The notes under the pieces: model-generated
Seen by the model: only the letters and a program-made list of their open reading frames with translations
Database searches by the model: none
Told to the model about the DNA's origin: nothing
Part shown: positions 11,587-23,931 of the stretch, in pieces
Numbering within the stretch: the stretch's first letter is position 1
Layout of the letters: every line of letters begins with the position of its first letter
Made by a program: the position numbers and the translations under genes
Source: Psychromonas sp.
GTDB taxonomy: Bacteria; Pseudomonadota; Gammaproteobacteria; Enterobacterales; Psychromonadaceae
NCBI GenBank assembly: GCA_023145575.1
Contig: JAGLDN010000049.1
Span: forward strand, 1 to 45,954
DNA: 45,954 bases
Direction: 5' to 3'

Positions 11587-13449
11587 TTAAATAGATATTT
11601 TCTTAATATCATTACGTCCACCCCAGAGTGCATTAACAATCGCACGCGTGCCAAAAATGGATGTATACATTGATGTCGCAATACCAATGATTAGCGTCAC
11701 AGCAAAGCCTTTCACCGGTCCAGTGCCAACTGCAAAAAGAATGATTGCAGTGATTAATGTGGTTATATTTGAATCGGCGATAGTAGAAAACGCATTCGCA
11801 TAACCTTCATGAATTGATTTTTGAACACTTCTTCCTGAATTCAACTCTTCTCTTATCCGTTCAAAAATCAAGACGTTTGCATCAACTGCCATACCAACTG
11901 TTAGCACGATACCTGCAATACCAGGCAGGGTAAGTGTCGCCCCTGGGATCATTGACATTACAGCAATAATCATTACGATGTTAAACAGTAATGCAGCAAT
12001 TGCAATCAAGCCAAATTTACGATAATAAATAACCATAAATAAGGTAACAGCAAGCAAACCATACAGCATTGCATGAATACCATTTATTATATTTTGCTTA
12101 CCGAGGCTTGGTCCAATTGTTCGTTCTTCAACAATTTGAATAGGTGCAGTCAAGGCACCTGCACGTAATAATAATGCTAAATTATGTGCTTCAGAGTTAT
12201 TACTCAGCCCAGTAATACGAAAGCTACGACCAAGTTGTGCTTGAATAGTGGCAACATTAGCAATTACCTCATGCTTTTTCATGACCAATTTACCAGCTTT
12301 GTTCTTCTTATTCGTTGGTAAGTACTCGATAAACAGTGTTGCCATTGGTTTACCAATATTATCTTTAGTAAACCGAGACATTTTACTGCCACCCTTAGAG
12401 TCCAGAGAAATATTTACTTCAGGTTGCCCAAACTCATCAGCTCTCGCCTGTGCATTAACAATATGATTCCCCGTTAAAATAACTTGTTTTTTGATAACAA
12501 CGGGTTGCCCATTACGCTTTTTATAGACGATTGAAGACGGAGGTAGACGACCTGCCACAGCATCATTCATTTCAGTACTTGTATCTACAGCATGAAATTC
12601 AAGTGTCGCAGTTGCTCCTAAAATTTCTTTAGCGCGCGCTGTATCTTGAACACCAGGTAGTTCTATTACAATACGATCTGAACCTTGACGTTGTACTAAG
12701 GGCTCTGCAACACCAAGCTCATTGACACGATTGCGTAAAATAGTTAAATTTTGTTGCAAAGCATCTTCTTTGGTTGATTGTATTTTTGCCGTTGTCATTG
12801 CCACGTTGAGGTTATACACGTCACCTGTTTTCTGCTCTGTAAATTGATAGCCACGATTAATAGGCTTTAAAAATTTAAGGGCTTTTTGAAGTGTCCCTTC
12901 ATCGGCAAAACGCAACGCTATTGATCCATTTTCTTTACTTTGACTAATACCCCGAAAACGTATTTTTTGTTCGCGCAAACTTAAACGTAAATCTTGCAAC
13001 ATTTCCTGTTGGGCTTTCTTTATTGCCTCGGACATATCCACTTCCATCAAAAAATGAACACCACCACGCAAATCAAGGCCTAAATTAAGTGGCGTTCCGC
13101 CAATGTCGGTCAACCAGGAAGGCGTCGCAGGTGCAAGATTTAATGCAACAATAAAAGAGTCGCCAAGAGCCTCAGAAATAAGATCGCGCCCTATCAGCTG
13201 ATCATGACCCGTTTTAAAACGGATTAGTATTTGCCCGTGTTCTAATGTCTCTTTTATAGGCTTTATCTTTGCATTACTGAGTAGGTATTGCACTTTTTTA
13301 AGGGTTGTTATTTCAAGTTTAGCGCCTCGTGTTGCAGAAATTTGAACAGCTGGATCATCACCAAATAAATTAGGTGATGCATACAAAAAGCAAATTAAAA
13401 CCACAAAGCCTAACGCGAGGTATTTCCACATTGGGAATTTATTTAGCAC
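11587..13449 (-). CDS. secD: Protein translocase subunit SecD
   Basis: LGLDLRGGVHFLMEVD and GMAVDANVLIFERIREEL motifs. Confidence 0.96.
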   Translation of the reverse strand: MLNKFPMWKYLALGFVVLICFLYASPNLFGDDPAVQISATRGAKLEITTLKKVQYLLSNAKIKPIKETLEHGQILIRFKTGHDQLIGRDLISEALGDSFIVALNLAPATPSWLTDIGGTPLNLGLDLRGGVHFLMEVDMSEAIKKAQQEMLQDLRLSLREQKIRFRGISQSKENGSIALRFADEGTLQKALKFLKPINRGYQFTEQKTGDVYNLNVAMTTAKIQSTKEDALQQNLTILRNRVNELGVAEPLVQRQGSDRIVIELPGVQDTARAKEILGATATLEFHAVDTSTEMNDAVAGRLPPSSIVYKKRNGQPVVIKKQVILTGNHIVNAQARADEFGQPEVNISLDSKGGSKMSRFTKDNIGKPMATLFIEYLPTNKKNKAGKLVMKKHEVIANVATIQAQLGRSFRITGLSNNSEAHNLALLLRAGALTAPIQIVEERTIGPSLGKQNIINGIHAMLYGLLAVTLFMVIYYRKFGLIAIAALLFNIVMIIAVMSMIPGATLTLPGIAGIVLTVGMAVDANVLIFERIREELNSGRSVQKSIHEGYANAFSTIADSNITTLITAIILFAVGTGPVKGFAVTLIIGIATSMYTSIFGTRAIVNALWGGRNDIKKISI

Positions 13450-13735
13450 AATACTTTATCCTTAAAAGGCTAAAAATTAACAACTATTCAAGCTATTAAT
13501 TAATTTAAATGAATAATCACAGTTTGAAACGTTGCAAATGACGACGATACTTTTACTTTCTATACGCATCGCCGTGCGAAAAGCAAACTAATATAGTTTG
13601 TTTGTCTTCCCATGATACTCACAAAAAGAAAACCAGACAACTGTGTAACAATCGAAAAGGACATTTCGTTTATCTTACGTTGTATCTTACTCTGAGAATT
13701 CATATTAAAGTGTCATAGATTGATTCGCGAATGAC

Positions 13736-14071
13736 TTAAATAGACTTAAGTGTGCCTTTAGGCAAAACCGCTGTAATGAAATCTTTTTTAATAACAATCA
13801 CATTATTTTCATTAAGTTCTATCTGAACATAATCGTTTTCTTCTGTGTATTTAGTCACTCTGCCGATTAAACCACCTTGTGTTAATACTTCATCACCTTT
13901 GCCGATGCTACTCATGAGATTTTTATGATCTTTTGTGCGTTTAGCTTGTGGGCGATAAATCATAAAGTAGAAAATTGCAGCAAAAATCACCACCATAAAG
14001 ATTAATTGAAAGGGACTACCGCCCTTTGCATGCTCTGTTGCGGCTTGTGCTTGTGAAATAAATAAACTCAT
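13736..14071 (-). CDS. yajC: Preprotein translocase subunit YajC
   Basis: IFYFMIYRPQAKRTKDHKNLMSSIGKGDEVLTQGGLIGRV. Confidence 0.95.
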   Translation of the reverse strand: MSLFISQAQAATEHAKGGSPFQLIFMVVIFAAIFYFMIYRPQAKRTKDHKNLMSSIGKGDEVLTQGGLIGRVTKYTEENDYVQIELNENNVIVIKKDFITAVLPKGTLKSI

Positions 14072-14144
14072 TTTTTGTTCCTTAAGTGTAATAAACTAAA
14101 TTTTTTCTTTGCTTTTCATTGGTTTATATATAGGTAATAGAAGA

Positions 14145-15290
<1,146 letters not shown>

Positions 15291-15332
15291 TTATCCTCGG
15301 ACAATCCGATGATAATGCTTGTCATTTTTATA

Positions 15333-15615
15333 TATACCCATCACACATGAAGATGCAGGTTTCAGTGAGAATTTAAAAGCTTAGAGGCTAGGCATTGATT
15401 GAACAGAATGGTTATTTCCTTGCCAAAATAAATAACACCTTTAAAACTCGTCCTTTGGGGACAACTGAATAAATCATATTTTGCGTTGCAATACTAAAAA
15501 AGTGAATAACAATAAAGGTTAAAGTCTTTTTTTAAACCCTACCGAAGGGAGCATTGCGTCTTGAACATGAATCACTCAGATGTCCTGAAAAGAGTATCTT
15601 CAGGTGATGTGTATA
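15333..15615. repeat. MITE-like element, family B, long form (about 283 bp)
   Basis: TATACCCATCACACATGAAGATGCAGG ... TATCTTCAGGTGATGTGTATA inverted termini. The interior is shared with 18349-18514. Confidence 0.65.
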
Positions 15616-15721
15616 TACTTCAATTTATGCCTAGCATCTTCGCACAATTGCTTTGTTGACTTTTCAACTTGAAGTTGCGTGGGGATATGCCCATGTTATT
15701 TGCAAGGGAAAAGATAAAGAT

Positions 15722-16783
15722 TTATTTTTTATGTTGTGCTGTTAAAAACATCGCATCACCATAACTAAAGAAACGATACTTTTCTTGTATTGCAATTTGA
15801 TAAGCTGTATCAATGTTTTCTTTTCCAGAAAAGGCACTGACTAGCATTAATAATGTAGATCTCGATAAATGAAAATTAGTTATCATTGCATCTATTAGTT
15901 CAAATTGATAACCAGGATAAATAAATATATCTGTTTCTTCAAAATAAGGGCAAAGCGTATTGTCTTTATTTTTAGATGCTTTTGCCATACTTTCAATAGA
16001 TCTTACTGACGTTGTTCCAACCGCAATCACCCTACCACCCCGTGCTTTAGTGGCATTTATTTTATCAATAACCTCTCGATTCACTTGTGTCAATTCACTG
16101 TGCATATGGTGGTCATGAATATTATTTACTTTTACGGCTTGAAAAGTACCTGCACCAACATGTAATGTTACAAAGGCGAAATCAACACCTTTAGCTTTCA
16201 AGCTCGAAAGTAAGGGCTCATCAAAATGTAAACCTGCTGTTGGTGCTGCAACTGCCCCAGGGTGCTTATTATAAACTGTTTGATAACGCTCTTTATCTGA
16301 ATCGTCATCAGGGCGATCAATATAGGGTGGTAATGGCATATGTCCAATATCTTCGAGTACTTCAAGTACCGTTCTCTTATCATCAATATGAATAACAAAT
16401 AATGATCCTTGCCGTGCTACCATTACCGCATCAACACTGTTTTCTAGGTGTAATTTACAGCCTGGTTTTGGTGATTTTGAACTGCGAATATGTGCTAAAA
16501 AACTTTTATCATCAAGTACTCTCTCAACGAGCACTTCAATTTTTCCACCTGTTGCTTTGTATCCAAAGAGTCGCGCAGGTATAACGCGCGTATCATTTAA
16601 AACAAGCAGATCATTTTTATCGATAAGATCAATGATATGTTTGAAATTTAAATGAGTAAGTTTACCGCTATCTCCATTGAGATAAAGTAAACGACTTGCA
16701 CTGCGATCGGGTATAGGGTAGCGTGCAATTAAAGATTCAGGTAAATGAAATGAAAAATCAGACACTTTCATGAACAAACTCAA
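15722..16783 (-). CDS. queA: S-adenosylmethionine:tRNA ribosyltransferase-isomerase
   Basis: [50 protein letters not shown] and [17 protein letters not shown]. Confidence 0.97.
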   Translation of the reverse strand: MSLFMKVSDFSFHLPESLIARYPIPDRSASRLLYLNGDSGKLTHLNFKHIIDLIDKNDLLVLNDTRVIPARLFGYKATGGKIEVLVERVLDDKSFLAHIRSSKSPKPGCKLHLENSVDAVMVARQGSLFVIHIDDKRTVLEVLEDIGHMPLPPYIDRPDDDSDKERYQTVYNKHPGAVAAPTAGLHFDEPLLSSLKAKGVDFAFVTLHVGAGTFQAVKVNNIHDHHMHSELTQVNREVIDKINATKARGGRVIAVGTTSVRSIESMAKASKNKDNTLCPYFEETDIFIYPGYQFELIDAMITNFHLSRSTLLMLVSAFSGKENIDTAYQIAIQEKYRFFSYGDAMFLTAQHKK

Positions 16784-16957
16784 TATAAATTAAAATAAAT
16801 TTTTACCTATAAGTGACCCACATTAATTCGTGAATAATACAAAGCCACTTCAAAAAACAAAGTATGCGAGGGAAATCGATCTTTGCTGCGAGGTGTAAAA
16901 TGTAAAATTGCTATCAGATAAATAGCATAGCTATTTCCCTCTATTAAATAGGTGTTG

Positions 16958-17584
16958 TTATCTTGTACCGAATATTTTATCACCCGCATCCCCTAGACCT
17001 GGGATTATATAGCCATTTTCATTGAGGTGACTATCAATAGAAGCGACATAAACTTCAATATCTGGATGCGTTTTCTCGAGTGCTTTGATCCCTTCAGGTG
17101 CAGCCACCAAAATAAGTACTCTTATGTTTGTTGCACCACTGTTTTTTAGCAGATCAATCGTTGAAATCATTGAACCGCCTGTTGCAAGCATTGGATCGAC
17201 AACAAGTGTTAACCGTTTATCAATGTTAGTTACTAATTTTGAAAAGTAAGCAACAGGCTTGAGTGTTACTTCATCGCGATAAACGCCGACAACACTTATT
17301 TTAGCATTTGGCATATGTAAAAGCACTCCATCGAGCATACCAATTCCAGCACGTAAAATTGGTACTATCGTCGCTTTTTTACCTTTTATTTGCTGAGTTT
17401 CTATTTGAGCATTCCAACCTTCAATTGTTATGTTCTCAAGTTCAAGATCTTTAGTTGCTTCATAGGTTAATAAACTTGACACTTCACAAGCCAATTCACG
17501 AAAATGTTTTGTGCTAACATCATTTTTCCGCATTAAACCTAATTTATGTTGAATAAGTGGATGTTTTACTTCAAAAACCTTCAT
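16958..17584 (-). CDS. upp: Uracil phosphoribosyltransferase
   Basis: [38 protein letters not shown] and [19 protein letters not shown]. Confidence 0.96.
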   Translation of the reverse strand: MKVFEVKHPLIQHKLGLMRKNDVSTKHFRELACEVSSLLTYEATKDLELENITIEGWNAQIETQQIKGKKATIVPILRAGIGMLDGVLLHMPNAKISVVGVYRDEVTLKPVAYFSKLVTNIDKRLTLVVDPMLATGGSMISTIDLLKNSGATNIRVLILVAAPEGIKALEKTHPDIEVYVASIDSHLNENGYIIPGLGDAGDKIFGTR

Positions 17585-18161
17585 TTTTATCTCGTTAGAT
17601 TATAAATACTCTGTAAAAAAATTGTCAAAAGTATACCTGCAATGATGTAATTTGCAAAGTATAAATATAGTGAAAAACTATTTTTTTCGCGCATTAATAT
17701 CACTCTAGCGCACTGTGTTTTGAATAAATGAGATTTTAATCTAATGATATATTAAGTCAACAATAGGGGGCAGCCATAAATAGTGCATTATTGTCCCCAT
17801 GGTGCTTCAAGATGGAATGTCAGATAGGCAAATTGTACCGAGGTATATACCCATTAAGTATGCACCGAAATTTAACGCAGTAAAAATAGCTTAACTCAAG
17901 GGTAAAATTGATGTAAATAATTGTTCCATTTACAAAAATAACAAGTAAGTTATTTTAAGCAGTAAAATAAAAAGATATTTGTTTTTATTTGTATAATTGT
18001 CGCGTCATGTCGAGATTATATAACTCGCTAGATTAGTGCAAGTTGTTATTCCTTGTAGGGTATAGCGACTTGTTCCAACCAACAAAGTTATAAAATGTCG
18101 ACTTATAACTACTCGTCAAGTATTAAAGTCTTTATTTTAATTTGACCTTTGGTGATTAACG

Positions 18162-18588
18162 TATACCCATGTGACGTAAAAATGCTTTGTCAGGCTCAAG
18201 CTCGATGATCATAACAAGGCACAATATTAGGTAATTGTTATTCACTTTTTGATTATTGTAACGCAGTCTTGGTTTTCGAATTTGTGCCTCGCAGGGCAAG
18301 GCAACTAGTACAAACCTGCGTTGTTATAAAATCTCTATTTAGAATAACTATACCCATCACACCTGAAGATGCAGGTTTCAGGATAACTGAGTAAATCATC
18401 TTTTGCGTTGCAATACTCAAAAAGTGAATAACAATAAAGGGTTAAAGTTTTTTTTAACCCTACCGAACGGAGCATTGCGCCTTGAACATGAATTACTCAA
18501 GTGTGATGTGTATATACTTCAATTTTATGCCTAGCACCTTGATACTATTTCCCTTGCTGAATTGGCACTTTTGCGTCACATGGGTATA
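18162..18588. repeat. MITE-like family A element, enlarged by a nested family B element (about 427 bp)
   Basis: TATACCCATGTGACGTAAAAATGC at the left end and GGCACTTTTGCGTCACATGGGTATA at the right end. The interior contains the B element at 18349-18514. Confidence 0.65.
18349..18514. repeat. MITE-like element, family B, short form (about 166 bp)
   Basis: TATACCCATCACACCTGAAGATGCAGGTTTCAG ... GTGATGTGTATA. Interior (tgcgttgcaatactcaaaaagtgaataacaataaaggg...) matches 15333-15615. Confidence 0.65.
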
Positions 18589-18748
18589 GCTAATCATCGA
18601 GAGGGCAATTTTATGTCGAGTAACTTAGCACTATTTGCCGATCTGACGTTGCATTTTGAAGCATCACGGGTACATTAAATAATAATAGATACATCACCTT
18701 TAATTTTAATGACGATTTCCCAAATACACCATTATTTGGCTTTTGTTA

Positions 18749-19231
18749 TTAATCTCGAAAATTATTAAACTGGAAAGGTTGGCCTAGCTCGAGCCGTTTT
18801 ACGAAGGCCATGACAGCCTGTAGATCATCACGTTTTTTACCTGTCACACGCAATTGTTCTCCTTGAATGGCAACTTGTACTTTTATTTTTTCAGCTTTAA
18901 TGAGTTTCACTAATTTTTTAGCCGTTTCTTTATCAACACCCTCTTTAAATTTAACGACTTGCGCACATTTTTTCCCGTTATAAGTTGGCGGATCTAGTGC
19001 CATTGTACTGGCCTCTACACCGCGTTTAACAAGGTTTGTCCGCAAAATATCGGCAAGTTGTCTCAGTTGTGTATCATGCTCGGCGGTAAGTTTTGCAAAA
19101 TCTTTTTCATAAGAAATGCTGGCTTCAACACCCCGAAAATCAAAGCGAGTACTTAATTCGCGAGATCCATTGTCGACGGAATTTTTTAATTCAAACAAAT
19201 CAATTTCTGAAACAATATCAAATGATGGCAT
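18749..19231 (-). CDS. yajQ: YajQ family cyclic-di-GMP-binding/nucleotide-binding protein
   Basis: [38 protein letters not shown] ... [15 protein letters not shown]. Confidence 0.95.
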   Translation of the reverse strand: MPSFDIVSEIDLFELKNSVDNGSRELSTRFDFRGVEASISYEKDFAKLTAEHDTQLRQLADILRTNLVKRGVEASTMALDPPTYNGKKCAQVVKFKEGVDKETAKKLVKLIKAEKIKVQVAIQGEQLRVTGKKRDDLQAVMAFVKRLELGQPFQFNNFRD

Positions 19232-19526
19232 GCTGTTTTCCTTTGGTTTTTATATAAATTACAATAAGTTAACGAATAAGTATCACACAGTCAAATGAGT
19301 CAATTTAAGTGAAAAGCTACTGAAAACGTGATTAGCTGTGTAAAGCTTCCCACTATAGCCCGCGATTGTCACGTCAATATTACAATGATGAGATTAATCA
19401 CTTCAGTACAGACGATATAAATTATAAGTAAAAGCATTACTTTACCCGAACTCAGGGTAATTTAATTTAACAAAGTACCCCTCTTCGAGCTATAATATCA
19501 TGCATTCTAATTTACAAAAAAGGTTT

Positions 19527-20417
19527 ATGATGTTGCAAATTATCGGAGCTGGAGCGATGGGTTGTTTATATGCCGCGCATTTTCTGCGAACGGGACAGCA
19601 GGCATGTTTAATCACACAGCAAAAACGATTTTGTCATAAACTATTGTTAACCACGTCTGATAATACCTCATTGTGTTTTAACATCCAAACCAGTGAAAAA
19701 TTAATCAGTCACATTGATCCAATTATCGTTTGTGTAAAAGCGCCACAAGTGATCACTGCGCTTAAACAACACCAGCAATCTATCACAAATAAACAAATTA
19801 TTATTTTAATGCACAATGGAATGGGCTGCGCTGAGGAGGTTGAAAAACTATTCCCTCAAAACCCCATTATTTGTGCGATCACAGGAAATGCATCACTCCT
19901 CAATGCCCCCTTTGATATCACACAAACAGGTCATGGTGATACATTTTTTGGCTCTTTTAATCAAGGTGTAAATGCCTTAAAGGAGCTGGTGTTCTCTTTT
20001 GAAAATGCACTTGGTCATTGCTACTGGCATCAAAATATAAATGAAAAAATGCTGCTTAAATTATTGATTAATACTGTAATAAACCCATTAACTGCAATAC
20101 ACCAAGTAAATAATGGTGCATTAATCGCTACTGAGTTTAGCTCTGTGATACGATCAATAATAAAAGAATGTTTACTTGTTATTGCAAAAGAAGGAATTCA
20201 CTTTAATGAAGACGATATTTTTTCAATCGTTAATACTACAATTCAAGCAACTGCTGAAAATTATTCATCAATGAACCGAGATATTTTTTTTTCGCGTCAA
20301 ACCGAAAACGAGTTTATTAATGGTTATTTTTTAAAAATAGCAGAAAAATATAATTTTCAACTTCCATTGATACGTTCATTTTATGACAAAATCATGATGT
20401 TAGAGAATCACTCATAA
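19527..20417 (+). CDS. panE: 2-dehydropantoate 2-reductase family protein (ORF opens at 19500; the Rossmann motif begins near 19527/19530)
   Basis: IIGAGAMGCLYAAHF Rossmann motif, PIIVCVKAPQV, MHNGMGCAEEVE and KLLINTVINPLTAI. Confidence 0.85.
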   Translation: MMLQIIGAGAMGCLYAAHFLRTGQQACLITQQKRFCHKLLLTTSDNTSLCFNIQTSEKLISHIDPIIVCVKAPQVITALKQHQQSITNKQIIILMHNGMGCAEEVEKLFPQNPIICAITGNASLLNAPFDITQTGHGDTFFGSFNQGVNALKELVFSFENALGHCYWHQNINEKMLLKLLINTVINPLTAIHQVNNGALIATEFSSVIRSIIKECLLVIAKEGIHFNEDDIFSIVNTTIQATAENYSSMNRDIFFSRQTENEFINGYFLKIAEKYNFQLPLIRSFYDKIMMLENHS

Positions 20418-21381
20418 GCTCAATGAGATAAGTTGATATTTTTTTGCTTAAGTTGTCATTTAAACGTAAATTTAACAAGGATTCGTCTTTAGAAGATACT
20501 TTTATCGACCACCTTTTACGGCTGATAACTTTACCACCTTGTGTGATAGAAAGCTGATAACTGCCTCTTAACCAATACCATTGATTAATAAGCACTGGGC
20601 TAGATAAATCTATCTTTGCTATAACTTTCAACTTTCCATTCTCTGTTACATGTACTCCCATTGCGGCAAGACCTGATTCAACGGTTTCTTTATTTTGATT
20701 GTTTTTTGCCGATACACTCACACTAAGTCCTGCAATTTTTTTATTAATCAATCCTTCAATTTTACTGATTGAAATTTCTTTTGGGATATCACCAAGACTG
20801 ACTTCCCTTAATTGAATATTAGCGAGATGACGCGCAATTTGTTTATCGCGCGCAGTGCGAAGTGCATTAATCGAAGCTATCTCATTAGGGGCATGGTGTA
20901 TGCTAAAATCAATATCTTGAGCTGAAGATGTATCAAGTTGATCAATCGTTTTCCGTAAACTATTCGCCAGCTTTTGTTTTTCAAGCACCGCTAATGCGTA
21001 GTATTTCCCCTTTGGACTTAACCAGGTTTGCTTTATGTCTAGGCCACTCACCGCCGCACTTGTTTCTGTTTCAATAGTACGATTCAATGACGTTGAACTC
21101 TCGGCGCTTACGCCTAATGCACTGTCGCTCTTCGTTGCGTTAGTAATTACATTTGTTTGTGCTTTCACGTTAATTGAAAATATTTCAACTAAATTGACCT
21201 GCGCATTTTTACGTGCACGATTGCGCGTAGTACCTTCCCCGACTGCTGTTAAATATTGATTAGAAGGGTAAAGTGACTGTGTTTGATCGATCCACTCGGG
21301 ACGTTTTGTTAAATCCGGTTTTGATACGCATGAAATAATAAGAAAACTAGTTACTAATAAAAACATTAATTTATGATTCAT
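20392..21381 (-). CDS. LPP20-family lipoprotein
   Basis: Lipobox FLIISC; LPP20-type PEWIDQTQSLYPSNQYLTAVGEG..RARKNAQVNLVEIF region. Confidence 0.75.
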   Translation of the reverse strand: MNHKLMFLLVTSFLIISCVSKPDLTKRPEWIDQTQSLYPSNQYLTAVGEGTTRNRARKNAQVNLVEIFSINVKAQTNVITNATKSDSALGVSAESSTSLNRTIETETSAAVSGLDIKQTWLSPKGKYYALAVLEKQKLANSLRKTIDQLDTSSAQDIDFSIHHAPNEIASINALRTARDKQIARHLANIQLREVSLGDIPKEISISKIEGLINKKIAGLSVSVSAKNNQNKETVESGLAAMGVHVTENGKLKVIAKIDLSSPVLINQWYWLRGSYQLSITQGGKVISRKRWSIKVSSKDESLLNLRLNDNLSKKISTYLIELMSDSLTS

Positions 21382-21406
21382 TTATTAATCTCCTGAGAAG
21401 GTTAAA

Positions 21407-22651
21407 TTATTGTTGATAATGGAAAATACTTGAGGTTAAGCTGTTTAGTAAAAGCACATTATCAGTGCCTTTTTTAATCTCCACTTTTTCTGAGGGGACG
21501 TTTTTTCTTCCAAGCGATACGGTGGGCTCATTTGTTTCCATATAAGCAAATTGAATATTTGCGGGTAACATATTCCAACTTCGCAGATCGGCAACTTCTG
21601 AAATGAATGTCGCAACATTAAAGACAATGCCTAACAAATCATCTTTTTCATTTGCTTTTTTAACCAAAGTATCTTTTATCACAGCTCTTGAGGTCGTCAT
21701 TAGTAAAATTGACGGGTATATTTGACTTAAATCCTTGCGCACTGATAGGTTAAGATTGTCAATTAACTGCGTTGTTAATTGTTGTTTATTAACCTTAATT
21801 ATACCATGAGATATTGTCGTATTAGTTTTTGGGTATCTTGGCATTGCAATGCGAATAAGTTGATCGTCATTGGGGCTTGGCACGAGTAATGAAAATTCGG
21901 CTTTGTGATCAACAACAGCATCAAAATATAAAACAAAAATCTTTGATTTAGTATTTTTATTCGGGGTTGGAATATCTGGGAAACGTTTTTTATAGATGGC
22001 ATATTGTGATTTTTTGTCAACTATATAACTCATTCGTAATAAAGCTTGTTTTAATCCCATTGGCGTTGGCAGTTTGTTATCAATTAAAATGACATCTGCT
22101 TTTCGATAACTAATTAAGGCATTAGACTGCTCACCTAATAACTCATAAATGATACCTGAAATAAGATGTGTGCTCGCTAATTGTCCTATTAAGGCGCGCC
22201 CCTTAGCTAACTTTCTCATCGCAACTTGCGCCTGCAATATTTCAACACGCGCTCCACCAATATCATTATTAAAAAGGTAGCTCAGCGCGAGTATATTATG
22301 AACCATAATAAGATCGGTAGGATAACCACTATAAGCTCTATATGTTTCATTTACTGTTGCGGCGGCGGCATTTTCAGAGATAGATATCGCCTGCAAAGCC
22401 GCCATTTCTTTTTTAGCGAGCTCAAGTGCTGTGATTGCTGCAGAAAAGTTGCCTATTTTAAACTGTAAAATACCTACATTAAGATGGTATTGAGCAATGT
22501 CACGCTTAAGTGGCTCAGTTCCCTGCAAGATTTTAAGTACTGCTTTCGGGGGACTTTTGTATAGTGTTTGTGCTATTTGGTTATTTTTACGTTGATAAGA
22601 AGCGCACCCAGTCAGCAGGATAATAAGCACAACAACAAATAAGTTCTTCAT
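21407..22651 (-). CDS. COG3014-like lipoprotein with TPR-like region (ORF opens at 22747; likely start ATG 22651)
   Basis: MKNLFVVVLIILLTGCASYQRKN lipobox. Conserved neighbour of LPP20 and LpoB lipoproteins. Confidence 0.7.
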   Translation of the reverse strand: MKNLFVVVLIILLTGCASYQRKNNQIAQTLYKSPPKAVLKILQGTEPLKRDIAQYHLNVGILQFKIGNFSAAITALELAKKEMAALQAISISENAAAATVNETYRAYSGYPTDLIMVHNILALSYLFNNDIGGARVEILQAQVAMRKLAKGRALIGQLASTHLISGIIYELLGEQSNALISYRKADVILIDNKLPTPMGLKQALLRMSYIVDKKSQYAIYKKRFPDIPTPNKNTKSKIFVLYFDAVVDHKAEFSLLVPSPNDDQLIRIAMPRYPKTNTTISHGIIKVNKQQLTTQLIDNLNLSVRKDLSQIYPSILLMTTSRAVIKDTLVKKANEKDDLLGIVFNVATFISEVADLRSWNMLPANIQFAYMETNEPTVSLGRKNVPSEKVEIKKGTDNVLLLNSLTSSIFHYQQ

Positions 22652-22900
22652 TACAATCCTTGTTAAATTGTATCTTTGCCTATTCTTGCATAAAGAGGAA
22701 ACATCAGATAGGTAAATTATCCGCTGACATAAGTTATAAGACGCCATAAAAGATTAACTGCGTTTCCCTTCATAGAAAAATTAAAATGGAGAATTTAATT
22801 TTTAAATATTGAGGTTACCTTAAGATGGATCACCAGTAATGATAAATAATAATTTAATTAATTTATGTTTTTATGTTTTTATGCAACATTAAAATAAGAT

Positions 22901-23500
22901 TTATTCGCGTAATGTACTATTTTTAATGTACTTTTTGATTTTCTTTTCACCAACCCAAACAATGCGATTGTCTTTGATACTAATTAATTTAAGATTAACT
23001 TGATAATAGCGCACTTGCTTTCTGCCTTCGACATCAATAATTGTATTGATCTGTCCTTGCAACATATAATCAGCGCCAAGCTCATCTCCCATTTTTTTAC
23101 GAGTAGCTTCTGTTGCATTTATATCTTGATCGCCACGCTCTTCCCGAATTTGTGAACGTTGACCGGCCGATGCGACAAACTGAACTTCTCCAGAATTGAT
23201 CATTTCGCGTTGCATATTTTCTACAAAAGTATTGGTATTAATATGTTCGTGGCTTAGGTTTTTAACTGTACCAATAATAACTGTAGGATTTTTCCCTGCT
23301 TTTTTTCTAAAATTTGTAATCCAATTAGCTGAAAGCGCATCTTTAATCATATTCTTTGCGACAAGTTGTGAATCCGTGTCATTCCATGCCCCACTTAAAT
23401 CTACTTGATCGCTTGCATCTATGCGTTTTACTGTTGTAGAACAGGCCGTTAGAAAAATAATGCTCAATAAGAATATGCTTATATTTATTTTTACTTTCAT
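22901..23500 (-). CDS. lpoB: Penicillin-binding protein activator LpoB-like lipoprotein
   Basis: Lipobox FLTAC; DLSGAWNDTDSQLVAKNMIKDAL...GELGADYMLQGQINTIIDVEGRKQVRYYQVNLKLISI. Confidence 0.85.
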   Translation of the reverse strand: MKVKINISIFLLSIIFLTACSTTVKRIDASDQVDLSGAWNDTDSQLVAKNMIKDALSANWITNFRKKAGKNPTVIIGTVKNLSHEHINTNTFVENMQREMINSGEVQFVASAGQRSQIREERGDQDINATEATRKKMGDELGADYMLQGQINTIIDVEGRKQVRYYQVNLKLISIKDNRIVWVGEKKIKKYIKNSTLRE

Positions 23501-23931
23501 TTAAATCTCCAATTACATTTACATTTTTTATCTATACTATACCAATACACATGTGACGTAAAGATGCAATGTCAGCATCTAAAATTATGCCAATACACTC
23601 GACACAAAATTATCCTCTTGATAAAAAAAGAAAGACTTTAACACCTAACGAGTCATGCTAATTCGAAATCTTAGCACTGCGTTGATTGGTGCAAGTATCC
23701 AAGCACATTAACGCAGAACTCTGTTTATTATTAAAACATGCGATCCGTACATTGACTCAACTGAACAGGAATCAACCAATCAATAATTGACATGTTGACG
23801 TTAATTCACAGAAAATGACAAGCGCAGCTAATCATTGATAAGTATCATGTTGTGCATTTTTCTGATCATCAAATTAGTGTCTGAGATTACGTTTTGAAGA
23901 CACATGATCATAATACTATTTTTTATCACGA

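Noticed and set aside
15300-18700. Possible CRISPR array from repeated tracts
   Set aside because: The repeats are dispersed, few, and organised as terminal inverted repeats rather than regularly spaced direct repeats; no cas genes.
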